Notes: generated by a model not told the origin, from the letters alone. Counted from the first letter of the stretch, positions 26,896-37,226 are shown. The stretch is 64,000 nt of DNA from Pseudolabrys taiwanensis (GCF_003367395.1 NZ_CP031417.1:3534001-3598000), one strand, 5' to 3'. Numbers and translations are program-made.

Positions 26896-27646
26896 GATCA
26901 AGATTCGTTCTTGCCGTCGCGCCCGGCGATGGCGCCAAGGCCGGCTCAAGCGCCGGCACCAGACGTCGTTTAGCGCGGCGCGCAGGGATGGCGCGGTAGA
27001 CCTGCTTCACAGCTTCGACGAGATGCACGCCGGCGAACGGCGCCGATAAGGTCGCACCGGTGCGTTCCCAGGCCCCTGCCGAACGCAAAAACCACCCGCG
27101 GCCGATCGGCGGCACATACAGCGCTTCGTCCCATCCGGTCGGCGTGAACCAAGTCTCTCGCAAAAGCTGATTGATCTGCGGCCGCGAATAAGGCCGACCG
27201 TGACCGAACGGCGTCGTATCCATTCGCGCCCACAACCCGCGGCGATTTGGCACGACGACCAGGAGCCGCCCACCTGACGCCAGTACGCGCCAGACCTCGC
27301 GCAACAGTGCGGCTGGATCGTTCGTCATTTCCAGCGCGTGCACCAGCAGCACGCGGTCGACCGCGGCGTCGGTCAGCGGCAGTTCGTTCTCGTCGACGAG
27401 AGCCGAGAGCGCGGGCCGCGTCGTCGGCCACTTCAGCACGCCCTGCGCCGCAGGCATGAAGGCGAGACAGCGCTCCGCCTCCTCGCGGAACAGGCCGAGA
27501 TAGGGCGTTGCATAACCGATACCGACAACGCGCTGGCCGGCCGTATCCCGCCACTGCGTGCGGATGGCACGGCTGACGAAACGGCGCGCCACCACACCGA
27601 GGCGCTGACCGTAGAAATTGCGCAGGTCCACGACGTCGATCGACAT
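26885..27646 (-). CDS. Class I SAM-dependent methyltransferase
   Basis: A 253-aa methyltransferase-like protein. The N-terminus MSIDVVDLRNFYGQRLGVVAR, the type-11 core (VDRVLLVHALEMTNDPAALL, REVWRVLASGGRLLVVVPNRRG) and ARMDTTPFGHGRPYS are recognisable in alphaproteobacterial homologs located beside gloB. SAM motif I is weak (VVGIGYATPYLGLF, lacking GxGxG). The last four residues (DPSS) and the stop fall inside an intergenic repeat. Divergent from gloB. Substrate unknown. Confidence 0.8.
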   Translation of the reverse strand: MSIDVVDLRNFYGQRLGVVARRFVSRAIRTQWRDTAGQRVVGIGYATPYLGLFREEAERCLAFMPAAQGVLKWPTTRPALSALVDENELPLTDAAVDRVLLVHALEMTNDPAALLREVWRVLASGGRLLVVVPNRRGLWARMDTTPFGHGRPYSRPQINQLLRETWFTPTGWDEALYVPPIGRGWFLRSAGAWERTGATLSAPFAGVHLVEAVKQVYRAIPARRAKRRLVPALEPALAPSPGATARTNLDPSS

Positions 27647-27767
27647 GGGTTCAAATTATCACGAATCGGGGCGGCAAAATGCTAACCGGCGGGAACGCGC
27701 GGACGTGCATCTGTCTTGATCCGCGTGGTACGGTTGATGCTCTTTGCGACAAGACGAGGACGCTCCC

Positions 27768-28535
27768 ATGCCCGCAGAAACCCGCCTTTTCATGTGCCGG
27801 TCCGACAATTTCGGGGTGCTGCTGCATGATCCCGCGACCGGTGCGACCGCGGCGATCGATGCGCCCGAAGCGGCGCCGATCGAGAAGGCCCTGGCCGAGA
27901 CCGGCTGGAAGCTGACGGACATCCTGGTCACGCACCATCACGCCGACCACACCGACGGCATCGAGGAATTGAAGGCAAAGTATAAGTGCCGCGTGGTCGC
28001 GCCCGCGGGCGAAGCCGCCAAGATCCCGGCGGTCGACGAGACCGTGCGCGAAGGCGACACCGTGAAAGTCGGCTCGCTGTCCGCCAATGTGCTGGAGACG
28101 CCGGGCCATACGCTCGGCCACATCGCCTATTGGTTCCATGGCGACAATCTGGTCTTCGTCGGCGATACCTTGTTCTCCATCGGCTGCGGCCGCGTCATCG
28201 AGGGCACGCCGGCGCAGATGTGGGACTCGCTGAAGAAGCTGCGCGATCTGCCCGACAGCACCGCGATCTATTGCGGCCACGAATACACGCTGTCGAACAT
28301 CCAATTCGCGCGCACTATCGAGCCCAACAACAGAGATTTGGCAGCCCGCGAAGCGCAGGCCAAGCAGCAGGTCGATGCCGGCAAGCCGACGATCCCGACC
28401 ACCATCGGCGACGAGAAGCGCGAGAATTGCTTTCTGCGCGCCGACATCGCGGAGGTCGCATCGGGCATTGGAATGGCAGGCAAAGCGCCGGTCGACGTGT
28501 TCACTGAGATCCGCGCAAGAAAGAATAAGTTTTGA
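27768..28535 (+). CDS. gloB: Hydroxyacylglutathione hydrolase (glyoxalase II)
   Basis: A 255-aa metallo-beta-lactamase-fold enzyme splitting S-lactoylglutathione, the second step of methylglyoxal detoxification. Metal motif THHHADHTDG, then ETPGHTLGHIAYW, VGDTLFSIGCGR and YCGHEYTLSN; the C-terminal helical glutathione-binding part is complete. Start at 27768 (MPAETRLFMCRSDNFG) with AGGA 7 nt upstream. Confidence 0.95.
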   Translation: MPAETRLFMCRSDNFGVLLHDPATGATAAIDAPEAAPIEKALAETGWKLTDILVTHHHADHTDGIEELKAKYKCRVVAPAGEAAKIPAVDETVREGDTVKVGSLSANVLETPGHTLGHIAYWFHGDNLVFVGDTLFSIGCGRVIEGTPAQMWDSLKKLRDLPDSTAIYCGHEYTLSNIQFARTIEPNNRDLAAREAQAKQQVDAGKPTIPTTIGDEKRENCFLRADIAEVASGIGMAGKAPVDVFTEIRARKNKF

Positions 28536-28540
28536 TCTCT

Positions 28541-28647
28541 GACATTCCGGGACGCGGCCTTTAAGCCGCGAGCCCGGAATCCATAATCCGAAGCGCTGCG
28601 GCGTATGGATTCCGGGCCCGCTCGCTTCACTCGCGTCCCGGAATGAC
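28541..28647. repeat. Palindromic repeat after gloB
   Basis: A large inverted repeat: GACATTCCGGGACGCGGCCT...CCCGGAATCCAT on the left and ATGGATTCCGGGCCCGCTCG...GTCCCGGAATGAC on the right, each arm itself palindromic. Its end supplies an ATG (28643) in frame with the next gene. Confidence 0.75.
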
Positions 28648-28666
28648 GACAACGCGATATCCGCAC

Positions 28667-29101
28667 ATGTCCAAACCCTACCCCACCGCCGCGGAGATGA
28701 TCCGCAAGCTCGACCTCAAACCGCATCCGGAAGGCGGCCATTATCGCGAGACCTTCCGCGATACGCACCAGATCAACGGTCGCGCGGCGTCGACCGCGAT
28801 CCTGTTTCTGCTTGCGCGCGGCGAGCGCTCGCATTGGCATCGCATCGACGCGGTGGAGATCTGGCATTATTACGCCGGCGCGCCGCTCAGGCTGTCGGTG
28901 GTCGATGGCGTCAAAGAAGCAATTCTGCAACTCGGCCCCGACGTGCATAACGACGAAGTGCCGCAGGTGACGGTACCGGCGCGTGCCTGGCAGGCGGCGG
29001 AGAGTCTGGGCGATTGGACCCTGGTCGGTTGCACGGTAGCGCCGGGCTTCGATTTCGGCGCTTTCGAACTGGCGCCGAAAGACTGGACGCCGCGCCGCTA
29101 A
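28667..29101 (+). CDS. Cupin-fold protein (DUF985)
   Basis: A 144-aa cupin of the DUF985 family: MIRKLDLKPHPEGGHYRETF, TAILFLLARGERSHWHRIDA (metal-site histidines), EIWHYYAGAPL and LVGCTVAPGFDFGAFELA. Sugar-epimerase-like or metal-binding roles have been suggested for the family; none is proven. The in-frame ATG at 28643 lies in a repeat, so I use 28667. Its stop overlaps the stop of the convergent exporter gene by 2 nt. Confidence 0.85.
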   Translation: MSKPYPTAAEMIRKLDLKPHPEGGHYRETFRDTHQINGRAASTAILFLLARGERSHWHRIDAVEIWHYYAGAPLRLSVVDGVKEAILQLGPDVHNDEVPQVTVPARAWQAAESLGDWTLVGCTVAPGFDFGAFELAPKDWTPRR

Positions 29102-29967
29102 GCCGGCTTCCTGCGCAGCATGTCTTGCGACGCCCACAGGCCGCCGACGGCAATGAGAATAGCGGCGAGCCCCAGCGTGGTGCTGGCTTCGGCATAGCCG
29201 GCGAGCACCAGGAAGACCGTCGACAGAATCGGCGCCGCGTAGGACGTAACGCCGAGGAGGCGAATGTCGCCGCGCTTCACGCCGACGTCCCAAGCGTAGA
29301 ATGCGATACCGACCGGCCCGACGCCGAGCGCGAGCACGGCCATCCATTGCGTCCCATTCTCCGGCCACACCGTGGTTTCGAGCGCGAGATGGCACAGCGC
29401 CGCGAGGCAGGCGGTGGCCAGACAGAAACCGGCGACGGCGGCCGTCGGCGTCGCGGCGAAGCGGCGCGACAACACCGAATAGCCCGACCAGACGAAGGCG
29501 GCGCAGAAAGCCGCACTGTAGCCCGGCAGGTAAGCGAGCGCCGGTGCGAGGCCCTTACCGAGGAATAGGATCACCGTACCGGCAAGGCCGAGCAGCGCGC
29601 CGATCACCGAATGCAGATGCAGCCGCTCGCCCGGCAGCAGCCCCGAGAACAGCACGATCAACAGCGGCCAGAAATAATTCAAAAGTCCCGCCTCGGCGGG
29701 CGGCGCCAGCCGGAGCGCGATGAAGTAAAGCGCGTGATAGCCGAACAGCCCGCCGACGCCGAGCGCCCACACCACCGGCCGCTGCCGCAGCGCCCTCCAC
29801 GCGCCCGTGCGCGCGACCCAGGCCGCACCGATGGCGCCGCCGACCGCAAAGGTCATCGCCGCGAGCTGGAACGGCGGCACGCGGCCGGACGCGACCGTCA
29901 GCACGGCCAGCAGCGACCACATCAGAATGGCGGAAAAGCCGATGATGGTGGCGCGAGCGGAGGACAT
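29098..29967 (-). CDS. EamA/DMT family transporter
   Basis: A 289-aa membrane protein with about ten hydrophobic helices in two EamA halves (start IIGFSAILMWSLLAVLTVAS; second half FVWSGYSVLSRRFAAT). It resembles the YddG-like aromatic amino-acid exporters in pattern, including GLFGYHALYFIALRLAPPAE, but substrate cannot be assigned. Convergent with the cupin gene. Confidence 0.85.
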   Translation of the reverse strand: MSSARATIIGFSAILMWSLLAVLTVASGRVPPFQLAAMTFAVGGAIGAAWVARTGAWRALRQRPVVWALGVGGLFGYHALYFIALRLAPPAEAGLLNYFWPLLIVLFSGLLPGERLHLHSVIGALLGLAGTVILFLGKGLAPALAYLPGYSAAFCAAFVWSGYSVLSRRFAATPTAAVAGFCLATACLAALCHLALETTVWPENGTQWMAVLALGVGPVGIAFYAWDVGVKRGDIRLLGVTSYAAPILSTVFLVLAGYAEASTTLGLAAILIAVGGLWASQDMLRRKPA

Positions 29968-30052
29968 CCGAAAAGCCCAAACGGGGCCCTTCGCTTACGC
30001 GAACCGCACGCATGCGACAATGCGGCCCTTCGCACCGGCCGCCGTGCCGACC

Positions 30053-30778
30053 CTAGGCGATATATTGCCCGCCGTTGGCGGTGAGCGTCGAACCGGTGAT
30101 GAAGCTGGCGTCATCCGCAGCCAGGAACACGACGACGCGCGCGATCTCTTCGGGCTCACCCAACCGACCGACCGGGATCAGCGGCAGCACCGACTTCTCC
30201 AGGACGTCCTTCGGCACGGCCTGCACCATCTCGGTATTGATGTAGCCGGGGCAGATTGCATTCACAGTGATACCGGCGCGGGCGCCTTCCTGGGCCAAAG
30301 CCTTGGTGAAACCGAGATCGCCCGCCTTCGACGCCGAATAGTTCACCTGACCCATCTGGCCCTTCTGGCCGTTGATGGAGGAGATGTTGATCACGCGGCC
30401 GAACTTGCGCGTGCGCATCCCTTCCCACACCGGCCGCGTCATGTTGAACAGCGAGCCGAGATTGGTGTTGATCACCTGCTGCCACTGCTCCAGCGTCATG
30501 CGATGGAACATGGCGTCGCGGGTGATGCCGGCGTTGTTGACCAACACCTCGACCGGGCCCAGCTCCGCTTCCACCTTTTTGATGCCATCGCAGCAGGCCT
30601 CGAAGGACGACACGTCCCACTTGAAGACGGGGACGCCGCTCTCCGCTTTGAATTTCTGCGCCGCCTCGTCGTTGCCGGCGTAATTGGCAGCCACCTTGTA
30701 ACCGGCCGCTTTGAGCGCCTTGCAAATGGACGCCCCGATACCCCGCGTCCCGCCTGTGACCAATGCAACGCGCGCCAT
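30053..30778 (-). CDS. phbB: Acetoacetyl-CoA reductase
   Basis: A 241-aa short-chain dehydrogenase reducing acetoacetyl-CoA to (R)-3-hydroxybutyryl-CoA with NADPH, the second step of PHB synthesis. NADP site TGGTRGIGASICKAL, NNAGITRDAMFHRM, catalytic Tyr/Lys in YSASKAGDLGF, and ICPGYINTEMV. It lies downstream of phaA on the same strand, separated by 244 bp with a palindrome. Confidence 0.95.
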   Translation of the reverse strand: MARVALVTGGTRGIGASICKALKAAGYKVAANYAGNDEAAQKFKAESGVPVFKWDVSSFEACCDGIKKVEAELGPVEVLVNNAGITRDAMFHRMTLEQWQQVINTNLGSLFNMTRPVWEGMRTRKFGRVINISSINGQKGQMGQVNYSASKAGDLGFTKALAQEGARAGITVNAICPGYINTEMVQAVPKDVLEKSVLPLIPVGRLGEPEEIARVVVFLAADDASFITGSTLTANGGQYIA

Positions 30779-30857
30779 GACCTGATTCCCCTCTCAGGAT
30801 GTCATCCGCCCAGCCTTGTGCCGAGCTGTCCCACATCGCGAACAGCTTAAAGACGTA

Positions 30858-30882
30858 CATGCCCGGCACAAGGCCGGGCATG
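30858..30882. repeat. Short palindrome between phaA and phbB
   Basis: CATGCCCGGCACAAGGCCGG with GCATG, a perfect hairpin of the same type as the last unit before prfA (23425-23450). It sits in the 244-bp gap between phaA and phbB and might attenuate transcription or protect the phaA mRNA end. Confidence 0.6.
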
Positions 30883-31022
30883 ATTAAGATCAATAGACGC
30901 TCAGAGGTGTTGCGTCCGTGTGACTTTTCGGCGCTCACACGGCGCCCGAGACGCATCGTCCCCGGCTGGGCATTCACGTTCCGTTACGGCCCGACGCACC
31001 TGCCTTGGCGTGTGGTCGTTCG

Positions 31023-32198
<1,176 letters not shown>

Positions 32199-32351
32199 CC
32201 GAAACTCCTCATGCGGTCGGTTGCGGGGCGAAACGGCCTGTTTGGCGGTGCAAAAACTTCAGACCCGGCAGAGACCCCGGTCAACAACGGCAATCCCGGC
32301 TGACCCTTCAGAATTGGCGCTTTTCGGGCCCCCGCGCAAGTGATGCCGCGG

Positions 32352-32372
32352 CGCGGAAATCTATCTTCCGCG
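32352..32372. promoter_or_regulatory. Inverted repeat between phaA and phaR
   Basis: A perfect 7-7-7 inverted repeat, CGCGGAA-ATCTATC-TTCCGCG, in the 214-250 bp divergent region. It is a candidate operator for PhaR, which autoregulates and represses PHB genes in relatives, or a promoter-proximal hairpin. No experimental site is known for this sequence. Confidence 0.4.
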
Positions 32373-32448
32373 ACGCCACAAAAAGGCTAGCCCTGCCAAT
32401 GGGAAGCTGGTTATGCTGACGGTCTGGGCAGGGGAACGTGTGATCCAC

Positions 32449-33024
32449 ATGGCAGACGAAAAAGAGCCGGTCACAATCAAGAAATACGCGAACCGGCGGC
32501 TCTACAATACCGGTACCAGCACCTACGTCACGCTCGAGGACCTCGCCTCGATGGTCAAGGCCGGCGAGGACTTCATCGTTTACGACGCCAAGTCTGGCGA
32601 GGACATCACCCGGACGGTCCTGGCGCAGATCATTTTCGAACAAGAGAACAAGGAAGGGCAGAGCCTGCTGCCGATTACTTTCTTGCGGCAGCTCATCCGC
32701 TTCTACGGCGACAGCATGCAGATGCTGGTGCCGCGCTTCCTTGAGCAGTCCATGCAGTCGCTGACGCAGGAACAAGGCAAGTTCCGCGAACAGATGACCC
32801 ACGCTTTCGGCGGCTTCGGTCCGCTCGAAGATCAGGTGCGTCGGAACATGGAGATGTTCGAGAAGACCTTCGCCATGTTCGCGCCCTTCGCCCGTGGCCA
32901 GCGGGCTACGCCGACAGCAACGACGGAAAAGCCGGCTGCGTCATCGACGAACGAGATGGACGACTTGAAGCGCCAACTGGACGAGATGCAGAAGCGCCTC
33001 GATAAGCTCGGCGGCAAGGAATAA
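32449..33024 (+). CDS. phaR: Polyhydroxyalkanoate synthesis repressor PhaR
   Basis: A 191-aa regulator that binds both DNA and PHB granules and controls phasin and PHB genes. The DNA-binding N-terminus is VTIKKYANRRLYNTGTSTYV, followed by the PHB accumulation region (FLRQLIRFYGDSMQMLVPRF) and a C-terminal coiled coil (EMDDLKRQLDEMQKRLDKLG). Start MADEKEPV at 32449 fits homologs; GTG 32440 has a closer GGGGA. Divergent from phaA-phbB. Confidence 0.94.
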   Translation: MADEKEPVTIKKYANRRLYNTGTSTYVTLEDLASMVKAGEDFIVYDAKSGEDITRTVLAQIIFEQENKEGQSLLPITFLRQLIRFYGDSMQMLVPRFLEQSMQSLTQEQGKFREQMTHAFGGFGPLEDQVRRNMEMFEKTFAMFAPFARGQRATPTATTEKPAASSTNEMDDLKRQLDEMQKRLDKLGGKE

Positions 33025-33048
33025 GCCGCCGGCGCATACCCTATCTGT

Positions 33049-33160
33049 GTCATCGCCGGGCTTGACCCGGCGATCCATGATGAGTTTCCACACCGGGAGG
33101 CGACAAGCGTTTTGCTTGATGAGCGGCCTCATGGATTGCCGGGGCAAGCCCGGCAATGAC
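33049..33160. repeat. Palindromic intergenic repeat with matching ends
   Basis: The left end GTCATCGCCGGGCTTGACCC...GATCCATGATG and the right end CCTCATGGATTGCCGGGGCA...AATGAC are near-complements, and each is a hairpin. Found between convergent phaR and the EAL-domain gene. Same type as 15303-15334. Confidence 0.75.
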
Positions 33161-33187
33161 GGTGGAGAGGCTATGCCCTAACGGGAC

Positions 33188-34885
33188 TTACCCGCACGCG
33201 GTATTCGCGCTCGTACGCACCCACGGCCGATCGATGTTCGCCAAACCGATCAGCGCACCCTGCAGATAGTCGCAGCCGAAGCCGGCGAGCACCGCCGCGG
33301 CCTGCTCGTCCTGCACCCACTCCGCCACGGTCTTGAGGCCGAGCCGGCGCGTCAGATCGATCAGCGTGTGCACAAACGCACGATCGTCCGCCGACTTCAC
33401 GATGTTCTGCACGAAGGCGCCGTCGATCTTGACGATGTCGACGCCGAGCTTGCGCAGATTGCGAAATGACGTGTGCCCGGCCCCGAAATCGTCGATGGCG
33501 ATACGGCAGCCGAGATCCTTCACGCGCGTGACGAAGCCGCGCGCGTCGTCGATGTCCTGGATCGCGGCCGTCTCGGTGATCTCGATGATCAGCCGCTCCG
33601 CCACGCCGCTGTTGGTGCGGAGGAGGCCGGCCAGACACGTCCACCAATCGGGATCGACCGTCGAGGCCGGCGAGACGTTGACGCTGGCCTTCAGCACCGG
33701 TTCGCTCGCGAGTTCCGCCACGACCAGTTCGAGCACGCGATAGTCGACCATACGGACGAGGCCGACCTGCTCGGCGATCGGGATGATCTCGTTCGCGTGT
33801 GCGATGGCGCCATCGGGCCGATAAACCCGCATCAGGCACTCGTAGAAGGCAACTTCCCGGCCCGCTGTCTCGACCACCGGCTCAAATGCCAGCGCGATGC
33901 GGCGGTCGTTGAGCGCCGAGACGATCTCGTCGGTTGCCCGCACGCTCTCGCGGCGCATGGCATCGCGCTCGATATTAGGCCTGTAGGCTGCGAACGAACC
34001 GTAGCGCTTGGTGCGCGCCCCATGCAGCGCATCGAGCGCACGGCTGACGACCTCCGCGACGCTGCGCGCGTGGCGCGGCGCCGTCACGCCACCGATGGTC
34101 ACCGTCACCGCGACGGGGCCGGCCGCCGTGACGATCGGCTCGTCGCGCACGCCGGCGAGCAGCCGCTCAGCCGCGACGGCCAATTCATCCGGTGTACAAC
34201 GCGTGAGGACCGCGCCGAACTTGTTACCCGAGAAGCGGCCGAGATGATCCTTGCCGCGCAGCCGCGCGCGAATGCGCTTGGCGACCTGCGCGATCACCTC
34301 TTCGGTGACATCGAAGCCATAGGCCTCGTTCAGACGGCCGAGATGATCGATCGAGATCAGCAGAAAACCGCACGACTCGCGGAAGCGCACGACCTCCTCG
34401 ACCGTGGCCGCCAAGACTTCGTTGAGGTACGGCCGGTTCAATTCGCCGGTGAGCGGATCGAATTTGGCGAGCTGGGTCAGCCGGCGCTCGGCTTCGTGCC
34501 GCTCGTCGATGCGGCGAATGAGCCCATGCGCGTGATGCGGCCGGCCGTCGGGGCCGGCGAACCAGCGGCCCGTGTCCTCGACCCAAATGGCCTCGTCGCC
34601 GCACTTGAAGGCGTATTGCACCTGATAGGCGACGCCCTCGCCGCCGTCGCGCTGGCTCGACCGCGCGATGGCGTCGACGCGGCTTTGACCACCTTCGACC
34701 GCGACCCGGCGCGCATAAGCAGCACCGGATACGATTTCGGCCGCATCGACGCCAAGCAACGCCGCGGCATTGCCCGTCCAGCTCAGCACATCGGTGTCGA
34801 GTTGCCAGTGATAGGCGGCGTCGCCGATCGACCGGAGAATCTCGGCGGCATCGGGACCGCTGGCCGGCAGTTCGAAACGGGTCAC
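33188..34885 (-). CDS. PAS-GGDEF-EAL protein with degenerate GGDEF, likely c-di-GMP phosphodiesterase
   Basis: A 565-aa cytosolic protein. A PAS-like domain (about 10-130) is followed by a GGDEF domain (about 140-290) whose active-site motif is SGNKF, so cyclase activity is unlikely. The EAL domain (about 310-560) keeps the metal and catalytic residues: ECLMR at the EAL position, NVSPAS, EITE, IDDFGAGHTSF, KIDGAFV and AEWVQD. No membrane segment. It probably degrades c-di-GMP, with the altered GGDEF as a GTP sensor. Confidence 0.88.
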   Translation of the reverse strand: MTRFELPASGPDAAEILRSIGDAAYHWQLDTDVLSWTGNAAALLGVDAAEIVSGAAYARRVAVEGGQSRVDAIARSSQRDGGEGVAYQVQYAFKCGDEAIWVEDTGRWFAGPDGRPHHAHGLIRRIDERHEAERRLTQLAKFDPLTGELNRPYLNEVLAATVEEVVRFRESCGFLLISIDHLGRLNEAYGFDVTEEVIAQVAKRIRARLRGKDHLGRFSGNKFGAVLTRCTPDELAVAAERLLAGVRDEPIVTAAGPVAVTVTIGGVTAPRHARSVAEVVSRALDALHGARTKRYGSFAAYRPNIERDAMRRESVRATDEIVSALNDRRIALAFEPVVETAGREVAFYECLMRVYRPDGAIAHANEIIPIAEQVGLVRMVDYRVLELVVAELASEPVLKASVNVSPASTVDPDWWTCLAGLLRTNSGVAERLIIEITETAAIQDIDDARGFVTRVKDLGCRIAIDDFGAGHTSFRNLRKLGVDIVKIDGAFVQNIVKSADDRAFVHTLIDLTRRLGLKTVAEWVQDEQAAAVLAGFGCDYLQGALIGLANIDRPWVRTSANTACG

Positions 34886-34899
34886 GACCGCCCCTTTTT

Positions 34900-34925
34900 G
34901 GAACGTTAGGCCGAAGCCCGACGTT
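34900..34925 (+). promoter_or_regulatory. EcfG-type (general stress) promoter
   Basis: GGAAC at 34900-34904, 17 nt, CGTT at 34922-34925: an exact match to the alphaproteobacterial EcfG core. It points to the small gene at 35061 with a leader of about 130 nt. Confidence 0.55.
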
Positions 34926-35060
34926 GCTCCTCGTACAAGATTCGGCGGCCAATCTAGGAAGAAACTTTAAACAATCAGGAAAACGCGAAGAAAGCTCTGA
35001 ATTGTCTAACGTTTCACTGGCGGCACGGCGATTGCGAGGTCAAAGCTAAAGGGGCTGATC

Positions 35061-35369
35061 ATGTCCCGTTTCGACACAGGCAGACTCATGCGGATCAATG
35101 CCATAGGCGCAACCTTCGGCCACAGCGACGACAAATCGTCGAAGCAGGCGCCCGCGCCGGCCGATGCGCCGAAGGCCGCGAGCCGTGCGCTTGTTCTGAC
35201 GGAGCCGGCGCCCACGGCGCAGGATCGGCCAATGGCCTACCGCGACGCGCCCTTCCTCGCCCAGCTGATCGCCACCAAGGCGCAGGTGCCGCAGACCCGC
35301 GGCCGCCGCCGCGCGGAGCCGGCGGAAGCGCTGGCGGCCTATCGGGCCGTGGCGAAGCTTGTCGCCTGA
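35061..35369 (+). CDS. Small hypothetical protein
   Basis: A 102-aa protein with no recognised domain. It begins MSRFDTGRLMRINAIGATFG, has an Ala/Pro/Lys-rich disordered middle and ends with EPAEALAAYRAVAKLVA. No signal peptide or membrane helix. AAAGGGG lies about 6 nt before the ATG, and an EcfG-type promoter lies upstream, so it may be a stress-induced protein. Real-gene status is supported by the ribosome-binding site and promoter rather than by homology. Confidence 0.6.
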   Translation: MSRFDTGRLMRINAIGATFGHSDDKSSKQAPAPADAPKAASRALVLTEPAPTAQDRPMAYRDAPFLAQLIATKAQVPQTRGRRRAEPAEALAAYRAVAKLVA

Positions 35370-35402
35370 GCAGCCCCGCTGAACGCGACCGCAGTTCGTC
35401 CG

Positions 35403-37226
35403 CTAAGGGTGAGAGGTTGCGACCAGCGCACTCGTCTGCACCAGCCGGTCGGTGCGCCGCCGAAGCTTTTCAAACGCGGCCAGCGCGCCGCCGCCAAGAA
35501 CGCGGCCGGCACGCAGATTGGCCTGCAGAGGATCGGCGTAGTGCCCGTTGACGCGAAGCTCGTAGTAGAGGTGAGGTCCGGTCGATAAGCCGGTCGAGCC
35601 GACATAGGCGATAGTCTGTCCGCGATGAATACGGGCTCCGATCTTGAGCCCTTGCGGAACGCCGGAGATATGGGCGTAGGTCGTCTCGTAGCCGAAATCG
35701 TGCCGCACGCGGACGTACTTACCGTAGCCCGGCTCCTCGCCAATATATTCCATCACACCATCACCGGCGGCCAATATGGGCGCGCCGTACGGCGCCGCAT
35801 AGTCGACGCCGTCGTGGAAGCGGCGGTCACGCAAGATCGGATGCACGCGCCAGCCGAAGCCATCGCCGAGGCGACCACTCGCAACCGGCTTCTTCATCAA
35901 CATGCCGGTCACGGATCGCCCGTTGGAATCGTAGTAATCGGTGTCACCGTCGTCCGGCGAGGTGAAGCGATAATAACGATGGGTGGACCCGTTGTGGGTG
36001 AGGGCGGCAAAGGCCAGCACAGGCCTGCCATCGGCGCCAGAGCTGTAGAGCATCTCCGCGGTATCGTCACGCGCGATCGCCACTCCATGTTCGACGTCCT
36101 GCGCGCATAGCCGCATGACTTCGTTGACGAGAGAGGGCTCCAGCCGATTGTCGCGCGCCAGCCGGTCGAAGCTTTGGTCTAACTTCAAGGAGTCTCCGGC
36201 ATCAAGCGCCGGCCTTAGCATTGCGCCGGCCCATGCAAGGTCTGAGTTACCGCTTGGCGTGGCAACAGGCCGCGGTTGGACTTTGACGTAAGTGCCGTCA
36301 TCGGCGAGCACCGCCACGCGCAAGGGCTTTCCATCGCGCGTCAATTCGACCTGCCTTGGACGCACCTCTCCGTCGACGTCCTCTTCCATCACGGTGATCA
36401 CTTCACCACCGGCGAAGCTGGCCCGGCCGAACCAGGATGGCGTCAGCACGGCCGCTATGGCTTGAGCATCGTGTGCCGTCACCCCTATTGCCGAGAGCAT
36501 GCTCTCCAAGGTGTTGCCGCGACGCGCGACAATGACGTGGCGCTCGCCACTCACGGTCTCTTTTGATTTGCCGACCACCGACAAATTGATCGGCACTCCC
36601 GGTAACGCAGCAGGCGCAACCACGGCATCCTCATCGGCATAGGCGCTGACATGCGGGTGCCGTACAGACCGCGAGGCGCCGAAACGAATCTCGGGCGGCA
36701 GCGACTCGTCTGTTGCGATCGCCGATGCCACGTTTGGATATCTAGCCCCCTGCGCCGGCGCACCCCCGGCGCTCGGAGCCGCATCGTCACGCGGATCCTT
36801 CAGGCCTGACGACGGAGCGACAGCCTGCGCGAGGTGCACCATCACGTAGTTGAAGCGCCGCAGGATATGAACATCATCGGCAAGCTGTTCGATGCGCGAG
36901 CGCACGATCCCACGCTCGGGCGATGCTCCGGCTAAGCGGTCCGCACGCGGCGCGTCATCGCCGTTGACCGTAGGCCGTGCAAACTCGGGCACGAGCGCAA
37001 CCGAAAACCCGGCGCCAAGCCAGGTCCATATTGCACCGAGCATCACGGCGGCCGCACCGGCCAGCAGAAGCAGCGACGCCAACCACTTCATATTCACAGG
37101 ATGGCGTGCGGCATGCGGACCGTTTATGGGGTGGAATTCGGCATCCCCGAAACGCTGCCCATGGCTGAGACCGGGAACGCTGCTATCGCGCGACCGGCGT
37201 GGCTGCCTCCGCCACCAGACCATCAT
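35403..37226 (-). CDS. M23/LytM-type envelope protein with an altered zinc-site histidine
   Basis: About 607 aa. A cytoplasmic N-tail precedes one membrane anchor (MKWLASLLLLAGAAAVMLGA, 45 residues from the proposed start). A long periplasmic region contains an OapA/LysM-like part (HVIVARRGNTLESMLSAIGV), and the C-terminal M23 domain has FGWRVHPILRDRRFHDGVDY. The HxxxD zinc motif is intact (HDGVD), but HxH is HLY in TGPHLYYEL, so the third zinc ligand is Tyr. It may be an inactive amidase activator like EnvC/NlpD. Start uncertain: ATG 37226, 37223 or 37091. Confidence 0.8.
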   Translation of the reverse strand: MMVWWRRQPRRSRDSSVPGLSHGQRFGDAEFHPINGPHAARHPVNMKWLASLLLLAGAAAVMLGAIWTWLGAGFSVALVPEFARPTVNGDDAPRADRLAGASPERGIVRSRIEQLADDVHILRRFNYVMVHLAQAVAPSSGLKDPRDDAAPSAGGAPAQGARYPNVASAIATDESLPPEIRFGASRSVRHPHVSAYADEDAVVAPAALPGVPINLSVVGKSKETVSGERHVIVARRGNTLESMLSAIGVTAHDAQAIAAVLTPSWFGRASFAGGEVITVMEEDVDGEVRPRQVELTRDGKPLRVAVLADDGTYVKVQPRPVATPSGNSDLAWAGAMLRPALDAGDSLKLDQSFDRLARDNRLEPSLVNEVMRLCAQDVEHGVAIARDDTAEMLYSSGADGRPVLAFAALTHNGSTHRYYRFTSPDDGDTDYYDSNGRSVTGMLMKKPVASGRLGDGFGWRVHPILRDRRFHDGVDYAAPYGAPILAAGDGVMEYIGEEPGYGKYVRVRHDFGYETTYAHISGVPQGLKIGARIHRGQTIAYVGSTGLSTGPHLYYELRVNGHYADPLQANLRAGRVLGGGALAAFEKLRRRTDRLVQTSALVATSHP

